From positions 231,355 through 295,354 of the forward strand of contig JADJPB010000009.1 of assembly GCA_016713445.1 (NCBI GenBank): a stretch of DNA of 64,000 nt. Direction: 5' to 3'. The notes beneath the pieces were generated by a model that saw only the letters and a list, made by a program, of their open reading frames with translations, was not told where the DNA came from and did not search any database. The stretch comes from Bacteroidota bacterium (GTDB lineage: Bacteria; Bacteroidota; Bacteroidia; AKYH767-A; OLB10). Shown one piece after another: positions 18,822 to 29,041 of the stretch. Position 1 is the first letter of the stretch; the number at the start of each line of letters is the position of its first letter. A program made the position numbers and the translations under genes.

Positions 18822-19961
18822 TTATGCAGCCATTTGCATTCTTAGAAGAAGTGAATGATACAAGTCTTCATTGTTTTGGATCATCATCTTTAAGTCAAAT
18901 CGCTCTTCTACTGTTTTGCGAGCTGCTTTACCAAATCCTATTCGTAATGATTTATCTTGATGTAGTTTTAAAATCGCTTCTGCTAAGGCTTTGTGGTCTT
19001 TGCAAGGAACAAGCAGTCCGTTTTCACCGCTTACTATGGCCTCCTTACTACCATCTACAGGAGTTGCGACAATCGCTTTACTCATGGCCATAGCTTCTAA
19101 CATTCCAATGGGAAGTCCTTCCCAAAGCGATGGAAGCGTGTAGATATCGAATGCATTTAATACTTCTGGAATATCTGTTCTAAAGGGATGAAAAGTGACC
19201 ATGTCACTCACACCTAGTTTAGCCGCAAGATCGATGCTTTGTTGTTTGAGGTCTCCATCTCCGATGAAGAGAAATTGTACATCACGTGTCACTTTTGCCA
19301 CTTCAGCGATGGCTTTTACCAGTGTAAATGGGTCTTTCTGGATAGTCATACGTACCAAGAATCCAACCACTGTTTTTCCTTCCTGAATGCCTAATTCTGA
19401 ACGTAGATCTCTCAAATTGTTGTTCGCATTGAATCGATCTAAATCAATCCCATAGTTGATCACCTGGCTACGTTTCATGCTGAAACGTTCCAATCCATCT
19501 CTTTGGTTTGAGTTAGAAACACTGATGGTACGATCAACCTGGTTGGTTAAAAACTTTTCAGAAAATTCACGTGTCCTACGAATAGGATAACTTTGGTCTT
19601 GATGAAAACTCCATCCATGAACCGTGTAAACAACAGGTAGACCTAATGATTTTGCAGGGAAAAGAGTATTACTTAAGGCCCTAGTTCCATGCGCATGAAG
19701 TATGTCTATTTCTTCTTCAGCTAATATTTTCTTGACTGAATTGTAGGTCGATAGATTGAAAGGCTTCAAGGTCTCGATAACATGTGTCTTGATTCCAAGT
19801 TTTTTGAATTGGTCAACCATTGGTCCATAGGTAAATGAAAGGACTATGGGTTCGAAAATATCTTTATTTAATCCTTTGACTAAATCAAGAACATGGGATT
19901 CACCACCTCCAATTTGACCTTGACGAATTGTTTCTAATACCTTAATTTTTTGTTGTGTCAT
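18822..19961 (-). CDS. Glycosyltransferase family 4 protein, 379 aa
   Basis: Retaining GT-B transferase with the acceptor-side GGGESHVLDLVKGL near its start, IDILHAHGTRA in the middle and the donor site SLWEGLPIGMLEAMAMSKAI followed by GENGLLVP. It has no membrane segment. It lies 13 bases after the membrane GT2 and ten bases before the final GT4 gene, on the same transcript. Role: one step of repeat-unit assembly; the sugar cannot be named. Confidence 0.92.
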   Translation of the reverse strand: MTQQKIKVLETIRQGQIGGGESHVLDLVKGLNKDIFEPIVLSFTYGPMVDQFKKLGIKTHVIETLKPFNLSTYNSVKKILAEEEIDILHAHGTRALSNTLFPAKSLGLPVVYTVHGWSFHQDQSYPIRRTREFSEKFLTNQVDRTISVSNSNQRDGLERFSMKRSQVINYGIDLDRFNANNNLRDLRSELGIQEGKTVVGFLVRMTIQKDPFTLVKAIAEVAKVTRDVQFLFIGDGDLKQQSIDLAAKLGVSDMVTFHPFRTDIPEVLNAFDIYTLPSLWEGLPIGMLEAMAMSKAIVATPVDGSKEAIVSGENGLLVPCKDHKALAEAILKLHQDKSLRIGFGKAARKTVEERFDLKMMIQNNEDLYHSLLLRMQMAA

Positions 19962-19974
19962 GAATGTTGGTAGT

Positions 19975-21165
19975 TTAAATTGTAGTTTTTTCGAATTGAG
20001 CAGAATGAGGAGTGTGAATAAATTGCTTGTTGGCTCCTTTAATATTTAACATGGCTTTGCACATGACCCAAATTGTTTTTGGTAAACTCATCATGGCATG
20101 AAGCATATCTTTATTCCAATAAACGCGCGGAATAGCAATAGCATATGCTAATGCATATGAAACTACCAGTAGAGCCCAAAGAAAGGCTCCCGGTTGAATT
20201 GATGGTAAAAATAAATTGATTGTAAACATGGAAAAGAGGATTCCTAAAAGAATCACTTTTGGTACCAATGCATAGTGGGTCACCTTGTTGGCATAGTCTA
20301 TTCTTCCTCTAAGCAGATTGTAGATTCCTCGCATCCAATATTTTTTTAAGTAAACAAATTGGGCAGCTACCCATCGCGATCTTTGGTTTACAAAAACATC
20401 GGATTTTTGTACTTTCTCATCTAATACAATTGCATCTTCCAAGTAAACGATTTGATGGTTATCATCGATTAATGTCATTTCTAATTCTTTATCAAATCCA
20501 CCTACAGCATCTATTTCTGACATTACCTGCTTCAAGTATAAGTAAGAAAAAGCCATTCCGGAGCCAATAACAGAGGAAGAAAGACCAACTGCAATTTGTC
20601 GTTTGCGCATGATATGATTGTTTACTTCTTCCGAAATTGCATCCATAATGGCGTAGTTTGTGTTTTTGTTTTTCTCCATGCGATGCCCCTGAATAGCATA
20701 ACAACCAGAAACAGCTGCAGCATTCACTTTATCAAGAAAATCGATGTGCATGATGTTATCTGCATCCAAAATCACAACTAAGTCATAGTGCTTCTCAATT
20801 TGACTAAATGCAGCGTTGATGGCTTTTGACTTTGTACTCTTTTCAAAGGTGACCGGAAATAATTGTAAGGGTAGTTTTTTTAACTCTTGTAATGTCTCAT
20901 CCTTCAATGAATCTGCAATAACATATACATCATAACGATGCGATGGGTAGTTTTGTAAAAGGGCATGTTTGGCTGTATTGAGAATGACTTCATCTTCTTT
21001 ATAAGCGGGCATGAAGACTGCAATTTTTTTATATTGATTTTTATTGTCGTATACTCTAGGTCGATAAAAATGTCCTGCAATAGAAAAGAAAAGCGAATAG
21101 AGTACAGTGACCATGCAAGTCACAAAGAGTAGTATAGCGATGAAGTTGAGTAGTACCATATGCAT
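19975..21165 (-). CDS. Membrane glycosyltransferase family 2, 396 aa
   Basis: One N-terminal helix (about residues 3-28), a GT-A domain, and about three C-terminal helices. Motifs: AVFMPAYKEDEVI, the metal-binding VVILDADNIMH, LIDDNHQIVYLEDAIV, and QRSRWVAAQF, a full Q(R)xRW motif as in cellulose synthase-like and processive enzymes. It may thus polymerise or transfer across the inner membrane face. The gene abuts the preceding GT2 gene with no gap and is part of the leftward polysaccharide unit. The real start may be the second Met, two codons in. Confidence 0.88.
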   Translation of the reverse strand: MHMVLLNFIAILLFVTCMVTVLYSLFFSIAGHFYRPRVYDNKNQYKKIAVFMPAYKEDEVILNTAKHALLQNYPSHRYDVYVIADSLKDETLQELKKLPLQLFPVTFEKSTKSKAINAAFSQIEKHYDLVVILDADNIMHIDFLDKVNAAAVSGCYAIQGHRMEKNKNTNYAIMDAISEEVNNHIMRKRQIAVGLSSSVIGSGMAFSYLYLKQVMSEIDAVGGFDKELEMTLIDDNHQIVYLEDAIVLDEKVQKSDVFVNQRSRWVAAQFVYLKKYWMRGIYNLLRGRIDYANKVTHYALVPKVILLGILFSMFTINLFLPSIQPGAFLWALLVVSYALAYAIAIPRVYWNKDMLHAMMSLPKTIWVMCKAMLNIKGANKQFIHTPHSAQFEKTTI

Positions 21166-22080
21166 TTAAGTTAATGATTCATTTCTGTGGATGTCTTTTG
21201 CTGTAATGTTCCAAAGAACACCTTTCCAAAATGCTTTGAGCATGTCCAATTTTCCTTTAAGAAGATATTGTATTGAGTTTTTTGGAATAGAGATTAACGT
21301 AAAGAATAGAATGCTAAAGAGGAGTTGAAAACCTTGTACGTTTCTGCGTTGATAAAGTAGTCGATTGCGAGTAAGGTAATAGGTCTTTAATGTACTTCCT
21401 TTTCCGGTCGACATGGATTCCTTATGATAGATTGTGGATCCTGCTTCATACCAAATGGAGAATCCAGCTTTTTTTATTCTTTCGCAATAGTCCATTTCTT
21501 CATAATACAAGAAGAATAGGTCGGCCATCAAACCCACTTTTTCTACTGCCTTACGAGAAATCATCATGGCGGCACCATGCGCTCTGCTCGTTTCATGGGA
21601 TTTACTGTATTGTCCAATATCCTTTTGGCCGAAACCAATTGATGTTCCTCTACCGGTATATGGGTTAATGGGATTGAAACCTGCAAATTGAATTACTCCT
21701 GGACTATGATGGAAAATAATTTTTGGAGAAGCAACACCTATGGACTTATCATTCTCCATGAGTTCAATAATCGGTTGTAAAAACCCTGGATCTACTTCCG
21801 TGTCATTATTTAAAAGAAGAAAATAATCACCTGTTGCGGCATTTAATCCTAAGTTATTTCCCCCGGCAAAGCCCAAATTTTCTGAACTGCTGATAAATTT
21901 TATCCAAGGATGATTTTGCAAAATGCAACTTGCATCTTCTTTGGATGCATTGTCGACTATGATTACCTCAAAATTGGGGTAAGTAATATTTTTTAGCGAT
22001 TCTAATAATTCGCACGTGACAGCCGCACCATTATAATTAATGCTAATTATAGATACTTTAGGATATATTACTGATTTCAT
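21166..22080 (-). CDS. Glycosyltransferase family 2 (rhamnosyltransferase-like), 304 aa
   Basis: GT-A transferase of the WbbL/rhamnosyltransferase type: VSIISINYNGAAVT, VIIVDNASKED, the typical NLGFAGGNNLGL, the metal site LLLNNDTEVDPG, and LYYEEMDYCERIKKAG. A weakly hydrophobic C-terminal segment may hold it at the membrane. Its start overlaps the Wzy-like gene by 23 bases, which points to coupled translation. The donor sugar (dTDP-rhamnose or other) is a guess. Confidence 0.9.
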   Translation of the reverse strand: MKSVIYPKVSIISINYNGAAVTCELLESLKNITYPNFEVIIVDNASKEDASCILQNHPWIKFISSSENLGFAGGNNLGLNAATGDYFLLLNNDTEVDPGFLQPIIELMENDKSIGVASPKIIFHHSPGVIQFAGFNPINPYTGRGTSIGFGQKDIGQYSKSHETSRAHGAAMMISRKAVEKVGLMADLFFLYYEEMDYCERIKKAGFSIWYEAGSTIYHKESMSTGKGSTLKTYYLTRNRLLYQRRNVQGFQLLFSILFFTLISIPKNSIQYLLKGKLDMLKAFWKGVLWNITAKDIHRNESLT

Positions 22081-23518
22081 CTTCTTGTTTTAACGAAGCT
22101 TTCTTTACAAAAGTTTCTCCAAGAAACATGAATACAAGTGAAAGGTAAATGACAGATCCTGTTGGAAATTGTCCAAAAATTTGATTGCCATAACTAGCAA
22201 AACATACGCCGAAAAAACCACCAAAAAGGGCGCCTAGCTTGAATTTAAGCTCTGAATCTTTCATTTTAAAGAGAAAAATAAAACGATTGCCAATAAGATA
22301 GAGTAACATACAAAGATAGATGGTTAGTCCAACAATTCCACTTTCCGCCCATATTTTTACATACCAACTATCGAGTGGTGTAGTTGCTAGAAATGAGCCC
22401 GGACTAAATCGCTGTCCCCAAGATCCCGCTGATCCAATTCCACCTCCAATGGGTCGTGAAGCTAAATACAATTTAAGCTTTTGCTGATTTTCCAAACGAG
22501 CCATAAGTGAAGCATCATTAGGATCTAAAGCAGTACGCATTCTTCGCACTTGATCATTATTCTGACCAATGTTTGTGAATTTTAAGATTCCAAATGCAAG
22601 AATGCCCATGATAAGTCCTGGAATAATAATTTTCATATTATTACTAACTAAAAAGTAAATTGCAAATCCAGTAATGGCAACAAATAAAGCCCCTCTTGTT
22701 CCAGAAATAGCCATTCCATATAAACTGATTAGACTGGTGAAGATGTAGAAATATTTTTTTCGCTTTGTTTTGCAGGGACCCATCGCTAAAATTCCAGCAA
22801 CCACTCCTGTGTGTGCTTGCGCAGCTCCAAATTGTCCTGCATCAGAGTAAAAAGAAAAAACTCTCAATTTTCCAAAAAGTACGTGTGTGGCTTTTGCACC
22901 TGAGTCGAGCCATAATTGTTCTGCTGCATCAACTCCAATAATCATTTGTTTCATTCCCCAAAAAGTGGCGAACAACGATAACCCAAACCATATTTGTATG
23001 AATTTATTTAGATCTTCTTCGCGATATAATAGAATTAACGCTAATGGGATAGTTGCTACGAAATAGAGTGAAACTCCTCTTACAGCATAAAACCAAGCTT
23101 CAAAACTTCGTGCTTCGGGGTTTACAATTTCGAAGACCGTATAAGCAAACCAAATCAAAACTGCAGTCATCAATGGACTTTTTACACCTGGCGATTCAAG
23201 ATCTTCTTTTGTTCTAAATAGTACGCCAAGAGCGGTGAGTAATAAAATAATATCTACACCTAAGCCAAATGGTCCATCAATATATCTTGTGATTCCATTC
23301 GCAAAAAAGCAAAAAACAAACATGGCCCACATTCCAAATCGCGGTTTAGCAACAATGAGACCTACAAATCCTAGTGCAAAAGGGAAAGCTGCTAATCCAA
23401 TCATGGATACAATTCCCCCCTTACTAAAAGTAATTCCAAGTACAATGGCTAGGAGCGCCAGGATTATTACTTTTAATACATCTTTTACTTTGATGTTATT
23501 ATGAAGCGGAATTACCAA
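22058..23518 (-). CDS. O-antigen polymerase/ligase family membrane protein (Wzy-like), 486 aa
   Basis: A protein with about ten to twelve membrane helices and one larger periplasmic loop (about residues 335-400, holding a short arginine-rich stretch QVRRMRTALDP). That architecture and the RPIGGGIGSAG segment are typical of the Wzy/WaaL superfamily, which joins lipid-linked repeat units on the outer face of the inner membrane. Sequence alone cannot separate polymerase from ligase; the gene order after Wzx and before the glycosyltransferases favours Wzy. Both ends overlap neighbours (20 and 23 bases). Confidence 0.8.
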   Translation of the reverse strand: MVIPLHNNIKVKDVLKVIILALLAIVLGITFSKGGIVSMIGLAAFPFALGFVGLIVAKPRFGMWAMFVFCFFANGITRYIDGPFGLGVDIILLLTALGVLFRTKEDLESPGVKSPLMTAVLIWFAYTVFEIVNPEARSFEAWFYAVRGVSLYFVATIPLALILLYREEDLNKFIQIWFGLSLFATFWGMKQMIIGVDAAEQLWLDSGAKATHVLFGKLRVFSFYSDAGQFGAAQAHTGVVAGILAMGPCKTKRKKYFYIFTSLISLYGMAISGTRGALFVAITGFAIYFLVSNNMKIIIPGLIMGILAFGILKFTNIGQNNDQVRRMRTALDPNDASLMARLENQQKLKLYLASRPIGGGIGSAGSWGQRFSPGSFLATTPLDSWYVKIWAESGIVGLTIYLCMLLYLIGNRFIFLFKMKDSELKFKLGALFGGFFGVCFASYGNQIFGQFPTGSVIYLSLVFMFLGETFVKKASLKQEDEISNIS

Positions 23519-24857
23519 CTCTCATTAATTTAAATCTATCTTTAACAATTCGGGCCATGTCTAACAAGGTATTGAAACCTGTAGTTATCGTTTCTTTGAT
23601 GGTATGGTTTAAGTATTTCTTCAAGAAGAAATTCCCAAATATCACTCCGGTAAGGAATGTTAAAATGGATACTGCAGCTATGCTTCCAATATTTCCAAAA
23701 TAATGAATAGCAATGAAATCTCCAGTAACATTTACAATAAGCATTAGAATTACTTTTAAGAAATTAAGATAAGGCTTTCCAATGATATCTAATGTGATTC
23801 CGCTAAATCTATCGAGCGGAAGGAAGGCTGCATATACAGCCAAAATTCGCAATACGTGAGCAGATTCAGCATATTGAGCGCCTCCTAAAAGTACCACCAA
23901 TGAATCTGCAAACAATATGCTTCCTACTATGAAGGGAAGCAGAACAAAGCTAAGTAGACCTGTATAGCGGTAAAATGTTGCTTTAAGTTCTAATTTCTTT
24001 TCTGGTGAACGGAATTTTGACATAACAGGCATTGCCGAAGCTGCAAAACTTCTTAATATAATTTCTATTACCTCTACTAATTTTAGTGGAATACTGTAGG
24101 ATGCTAGGTCACGAGCACTTAACATAAATCCAATAATCAATGTGTCCGAACTTCTGAGTAAATTGGAACCCATCATGGTTCCCATACTGAACTTCCCAAA
24201 ATTGAATAAATCCAGCATCATTTTTTTTGTTGCTAATCGCACTGTTCCAATCATTGACCAACCAGCCCACAGCGATATGGCACTTGGCAGTAAGCCAGAA
24301 AAAATAAATCCGGCTAAAACGATTTCAACACTGCTGCTTTGTACGATTAATGCTATTAATATGCAGGTAACAAAACTGAGTTGATTTAGTAATCGTATGT
24401 AAAGTACTTTTTCGAATGAGGATCGAGCTTGTAATAACCACGCTGCATAGTTAAATGGAAGTGTAGTGATAGCTGCTAACCAATACCAAGAGAGAAATAA
24501 TTTAAATCCTTCATTACTGATTAAATGTGAAAAGAAAATGTCTGCAAAAATGGTGACAATGGATAAAATTAATGTAGTGATAATGCTTATGAGCCAACCT
24601 GAACCTGCTACTTCTCCAAATTGTTCTTTTTCTGAGGATGCCGCAAAGCGTACAAGTGATGTGTGAATGATACCAGCTCTAAGTAAATCAGCAAAAATAT
24701 AAGCCGTCAGAAACATGAACCATGCTCCCATGTCATCCTTTGAGAGCAAGCGAGCTACTAAAGCCAAACTTCCAAATCCTAAAATTGCATTGGTTACGTT
24801 TCCCGCTAAGGATAGCGTGTGCTTATTTTTAATGAGTTTTCCTAGAAGGTTCGACAC
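23499..24857 (-). CDS. Lipopolysaccharide/exopolysaccharide flippase (Wzx, MATE/MOP superfamily), 452 aa
   Basis: About twelve to fourteen membrane helices with small charged loops, starting LAGNVTNAILGFGSLALVAR, the usual first helix of polysaccharide flippases, and a mid-protein VEIILRSFAASAMPVMSKF. It should move undecaprenyl-linked repeat units across the inner membrane. It lies 28 bases after the co-polymerase gene and overlaps the Wzy-like gene by 20 bases. Substrate unknown. Confidence 0.88.
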   Translation of the reverse strand: MSNLLGKLIKNKHTLSLAGNVTNAILGFGSLALVARLLSKDDMGAWFMFLTAYIFADLLRAGIIHTSLVRFAASSEKEQFGEVAGSGWLISIITTLILSIVTIFADIFFSHLISNEGFKLFLSWYWLAAITTLPFNYAAWLLQARSSFEKVLYIRLLNQLSFVTCILIALIVQSSSVEIVLAGFIFSGLLPSAISLWAGWSMIGTVRLATKKMMLDLFNFGKFSMGTMMGSNLLRSSDTLIIGFMLSARDLASYSIPLKLVEVIEIILRSFAASAMPVMSKFRSPEKKLELKATFYRYTGLLSFVLLPFIVGSILFADSLVVLLGGAQYAESAHVLRILAVYAAFLPLDRFSGITLDIIGKPYLNFLKVILMLIVNVTGDFIAIHYFGNIGSIAAVSILTFLTGVIFGNFFLKKYLNHTIKETITTGFNTLLDMARIVKDRFKLMRVGNSAS

Positions 24858-24885
24858 GTTTCAGCAATTAGTTGGTTGCCTCCCT

Positions 24886-27072
24886 TTACGCTTTTTTGAA
24901 GTCAAATGTTACGACTCTTTTAGCAATCCTTCTAACATTGCTTCGTCTTTTTGGAATTTCACCTATTATGGCTTCTAATCGATCTAATTCAACCATATTT
25001 AATAGAATCATGGGTTTTACTTCAGTAAGGCTTGTAAATAGGTTCAAAGCCCTTGAATCTGATTCTGACCATACACGTTCTGCAGATAATACAAGTAAGT
25101 TGGTTTGAACTCCTTTAAGGAGAGTATTAGGAACAGAGAATTTACTCAATTCTTCCAATTCGATTATGATGATAGCATAATCCGATTTTTTAACACCTAA
25201 ATGAAGAAGCCAGTCTGAAATGTTTTTTGCACTTCGAAAATTTTCGTCTTGAGGATAACGTATCGATTTTATTTTTATGGAATTGTCGAATGTGAGCTCT
25301 TCAGTGCCAATATATAATATGGAACTAAAATGCTCCGCAAATTTATCGGCTATTTTTTTTCCAGCAAAAGTTTTTCCTTCTCCTTTTTTGATGCTGGAGA
25401 GGGTAATGATAACAGGTTCCTTTTCCTGTTGAAAAGCCTCTTTATTTTGTACAATAAAGTTGGATTTGAAATGTGATAGGATGGATTGATTTAATTCATC
25501 AATTAGAACCATTTTATCGATACTGCTGTAATTTGGAAAAGCACTTAAAAATTTTAATCCTGTATATTTTTCTGCTCTGCTGGTGCTTTGAACTGTTTTT
25601 CCTAACAAGGATTTTGCAAGAATTATTGCTAACGTTAGAATAAATGTGGCTACAAATGCCATAATCACTAAGATCATTCTTTTAGAGGGTTGTGGTTTTA
25701 GTGGTAGAAATGGAAAATCCGTGATGCTTAAATTGTTTGACATCTCCAAACTTTGTTGACGTAATTTAGCCATGTTTAAACCATGTAATACGCTTAAATA
25801 TTCCTTTTCATTGATGTCCACTTCGCGTTCGATACGCTTAAGATTGGAACCAATAGGTGCTAGTTCTTTATAAATCCCATCAAAACTATCCAGTCTTTTT
25901 AAAATGACTTTTAATTTGGCTTCATTTTCATCTACAGCCAGGTAGTTGCTTAGCCACTCATTAAGCATATTAGCTCTTGGCAATCCTTCTGGTGTATTGT
26001 TCCATTTATATTGACTTTCTATTTCGTCTTTTATGGATTTTTTAATTTTTTCTGAGTCCGCCCGATATTGATTTAGCAAAGCACGGTCTTCATTGTACAA
26101 TTCTGCGTTGGCTATTTTATAAGTTAGTTCAGATAATTGTTCTCTTAATTTCGAAAGTTTCGCATTTACTTCGAGAATGTTTTTCTTCATCTCGATTTTC
26201 TGTTCCACTTTTTTTAAGGCTGCTCTCGAAGCATCTAATGATTCTTCTTGTTTTTGCCGGTCGGCAGTTACATTTTCTTTCGACTCTGCCACAAACTTCG
26301 CTTGTTCGTAATAGTTGATGATTTTATTTTGTGAACTGTAATCTCTCAATCGATCTTCCGATTGACGCAAACGCAAGGCTGCCTGACGTAACTGTTCTTC
26401 AAAGTAATTTACTACATTATTGGTCTCTTGTCCTTTGATGCCTTTGTACCTGGAAATAACAACATCCACGATGTATTGCAATGTTTGCTGGCATACCGCA
26501 GGATCATTGCTTTATAGGAAATTTCAATCATATCACTCGACTGTTTTCTCAACGCACTCATATTGGCTGAGATTACGTCTAAACTATAAATACTGCCCGG
26601 GGCTGTGAGCAGTTGAACGATTTCATTATTTTCCTTTGCTTTCTTGAAACTTTCAATTTTGAAAAAGGTCAGGTCTTCCGACCCTTTTACAATTAATTGT
26701 CGACGTAATTTTTCAGGAATACTTTCTCGGATTTTGTTAAAGTTTTCTTCAGAAAGTTCTTTGTAACTGGGTTGCTTAACTAATAGATGTTTAGCAAGAA
26801 GACGCATACCTACTTCTTCAATGGATTCTCTTGACTTGATGGTAGCCATCAAATTGTCGAATGCATTATTTACTGCAAAATAGTCAACTCGATCATTTTC
26901 TCCTGATGTAATTCCATAGCCACTTGCAATTCCTGTATAGACTTGCGTATTTGAAACGTATTCTTTTTCGTGTTCCGAGTGAGAAAAATACAACACACGC
27001 TGTTAAAAGAGGAAAAAGTATCAGTAGTTTCCAATTTCTAAATATGGTCCGAATGAATTCAAGAAGGTTCAC
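24886..27072 (-). CDS. Polysaccharide co-polymerase, Wzz/ExoP-like with degenerate tyrosine-kinase domain (frameshifted twice)
   Basis: An inner-membrane chain-length regulator. Order: N-terminal helix (WKLLILFPLLTACVV), a periplasmic region with long coiled coils (about residues 190-480), a second helix (LVIMAFVATFILTLAIILAK), and a cytoplasmic P-loop-like domain (SSIKKGEGKTFAG). The kinase is degenerate: where BY-kinases have an LIDxD Walker A' strand this has ILYIGTEEL, and there is no C-terminal tyrosine cluster. Two lesions break the frame: one extra T on the coding strand at about 26983-26987, and one missing A at about 26506, across which YKANDPAVCQQTLQYIVD is restored. The start is a GTG at 27072, one base from the TolC-like stop. 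Confidence 0.85.
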
Positions 27073-27073
27073 T

Positions 27074-27885
27074 TTATCTTACTAAGGTATCTAATCGCTT
27101 TCCCAATAACTTTTCTAATTGCTGATAATTGGTATAGAAATCTTTTTGGAGATTTCGTAATCTGTTTCAGCTTTGGTGGCAATGGCCGATATAGAAGAGA
27201 AATCAGCAATGGAAATGTCTCCCTGCGAGAATTGTTTGTCGGCCATGTCTAATAATAATCTGCTTGTCCCACGTGAGGCACTAGCGATCATCATCATTTT
27301 ATGTGCTGTAAGCATGTTGTTATACTCATAAACGACCTGGCGAGATACATCCATTCTGATTTTTTCCCAAGTTTGCCTTCTAACTTCTAATTCGTGTTTG
27401 TACACGTTGATTCTACTTGTTCTACCAAAAAGTAGGAATAGCGGTACATTCACATTCAGGGCTAACCTGAATCCGGTTTGGACGGTTGCAGATTGAATGG
27501 CCTCAGGTTCTTGATTCGTATTGAAAAATGAATTTTGATTTCCCATTGATTGAGTAAAAGTTCCAAACACTCCATTTTGCCACTCTCTGCGAGCGAATTT
27601 AATCTGATCTGTGCCTGCTTCAATTAATGCATCTTGAGCTTTCATTGTAGGACTATTTAAAGCTGCAATGGAAATGAGACTGTCGAGGGAGACTAGTTGC
27701 TCGCGAATGTCTTTGGTAAGATCAATTGTTTTTATATTGGTAATCTCGCCATTTGCCTCTATTAAACCTTGATCTTGAAGACTACCGTTTTCTGCTGTTT
27801 GAGCAATTCCTTTTGTAGGGTTGATGAGAAATCCTATGAATAAAACAAATGAAATGGAAAGGTATATTTCCTTTATGAGATACAT
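27074..27885 (-). CDS. Half-size TolC-like outer membrane protein (one OEP repeat), frameshifted at its end
   Basis: A signal peptide (MYLIKEIYLSISFVLFIGF, cleavage near GIAQ) and then a single outer-membrane-efflux repeat: helix, two beta strands around GFRLALNVNVPLFLLFGR, helix. Ordinary TolC proteins are about 430-480 residues with two such repeats; this has about 270 in all. A missing A in a five-base run at 27142-27146 breaks the frame; restored, the end reads DFYTNYQQLEKLLGKRL, the standard last helix of the family, with a stop at 27074-27076, so the short length is real and not due to the lesion. It lies two bases after the sugar transferase gene and one base before the co-polymerase gene. 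Confidence 0.82.
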
Positions 27886-27887
27886 TG

Positions 27888-29025
27888 TTATACGTTTTCA
27901 CTTTGGAGCATAGCTGGAAAGGTCTTCATGATAATTTTTAAATCAAGTAAGATGGAATGGTTGAGTGCATAATTATTGTCAAGTGCAATTCGTTCTTCTT
28001 CAGACATATCTTTTTTGCCACGTTTCGTAACTTGCCACAATCCAGTAAGTCCGGCGGGTGCTAAGAATCGAAATGCCCGAGTATCGGTAGTAAGTTTTTC
28101 TGCTTCATAAAGTGGGAGAGGGCGATTTCCAACCAATGACATATCTCCTTTAAGGATATTGATCATCTGCGGAAGTTCATCAATAGAAGAATTACGTAAA
28201 AATTTTTCCAACTTTTGAAATCCGTGGATCATTTTTCGCCTTGAAGAATATGCCTTGCTTCTCCATATCCTTGAGAAAGAAATAAAAGTTTTCACAAAAC
28301 TGCTGGTTGTCCGTGTACATGATAGGAGAGCATGCTTTGCCCAGTCGTTCACAATCAGGACATGTTTTCGGAATTTCTATAGCGGGTCCTTCAGCATATA
28401 AATTAAGGTGAGTCATATTTCCGATACTTTTATCTGCACCGGGTATCATGGTTCTGAATTTTAAAAGATCAAATATTTTATAATTAGACCCTACTCTTTT
28501 TGAACGATACATGATGGGGCCTTTTGATTCGATGCGAATAGCTAATGCTGTAAGCAATAAAAGGGGAGAAGCAAGGAGTAAAACGGTAGATGAGAAACTA
28601 ATATCAATTAACCTTTTTACAATTAAACTCCTTCGACTATATAATGACAGTAACGAATATCGACCATGCTTGTGCGTAAATAAATGGATTACTTGAAATA
28701 AGGTAGTAATTACTTTTTCAGTAGCAACAACATCTAAATAACCAGCATTCAAAAATTGATTAATATTGGAACGGTCCGGTTTATCCGAATATCCAATGAT
28801 AATGGTTTTACGAAATGCAGGTTTTGCACGAATAATTTTCATCGTTTCACCCGATATTTCAATCGGAGTATAAACAGGAGTAACGATAATGTCAGGAATG
28901 TGATCCTGACGCATATAATCAAACGCAGCTTCTAAATCACCAAAACATTTTATTTGATGTTTCGGAAAAGCTTCTGTTAGTTTATTTTGTGCTTCGGTTA
29001 ATGGATGAATATAAACTACTTTCAT
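27888..29025 (-). CDS. Undecaprenyl-phosphate sugar transferase with receiver-like N-terminal domain (frameshifted)
   Basis: Starts repeat-unit synthesis by moving a sugar 1-phosphate to undecaprenyl phosphate at the inner membrane. Residues 1-120 resemble a response-regulator receiver, but the phospho-acceptor position holds Pro (PDIIVTPVYTP). One membrane helix follows (SSTVLLLASPLLLLTALAI), then the transferase core with YRSKRVG, LLKFRTM, and after the lesion SSIDELPQ and MSLVGNRPLPLYEAE. Between KFRTM and the core is a four-cysteine insert (CPDCERLGKAC and QFCEN). One extra base in the AAAAATTTTT stretch at about 28197-28207 breaks the frame; KVGKFLRNSSIDELP is restored across it. Gap to the upstream receiver gene is 16 bases. 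Confidence 0.9.
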
Positions 29026-29041
29026 ATTGCCTTCTCAATTA

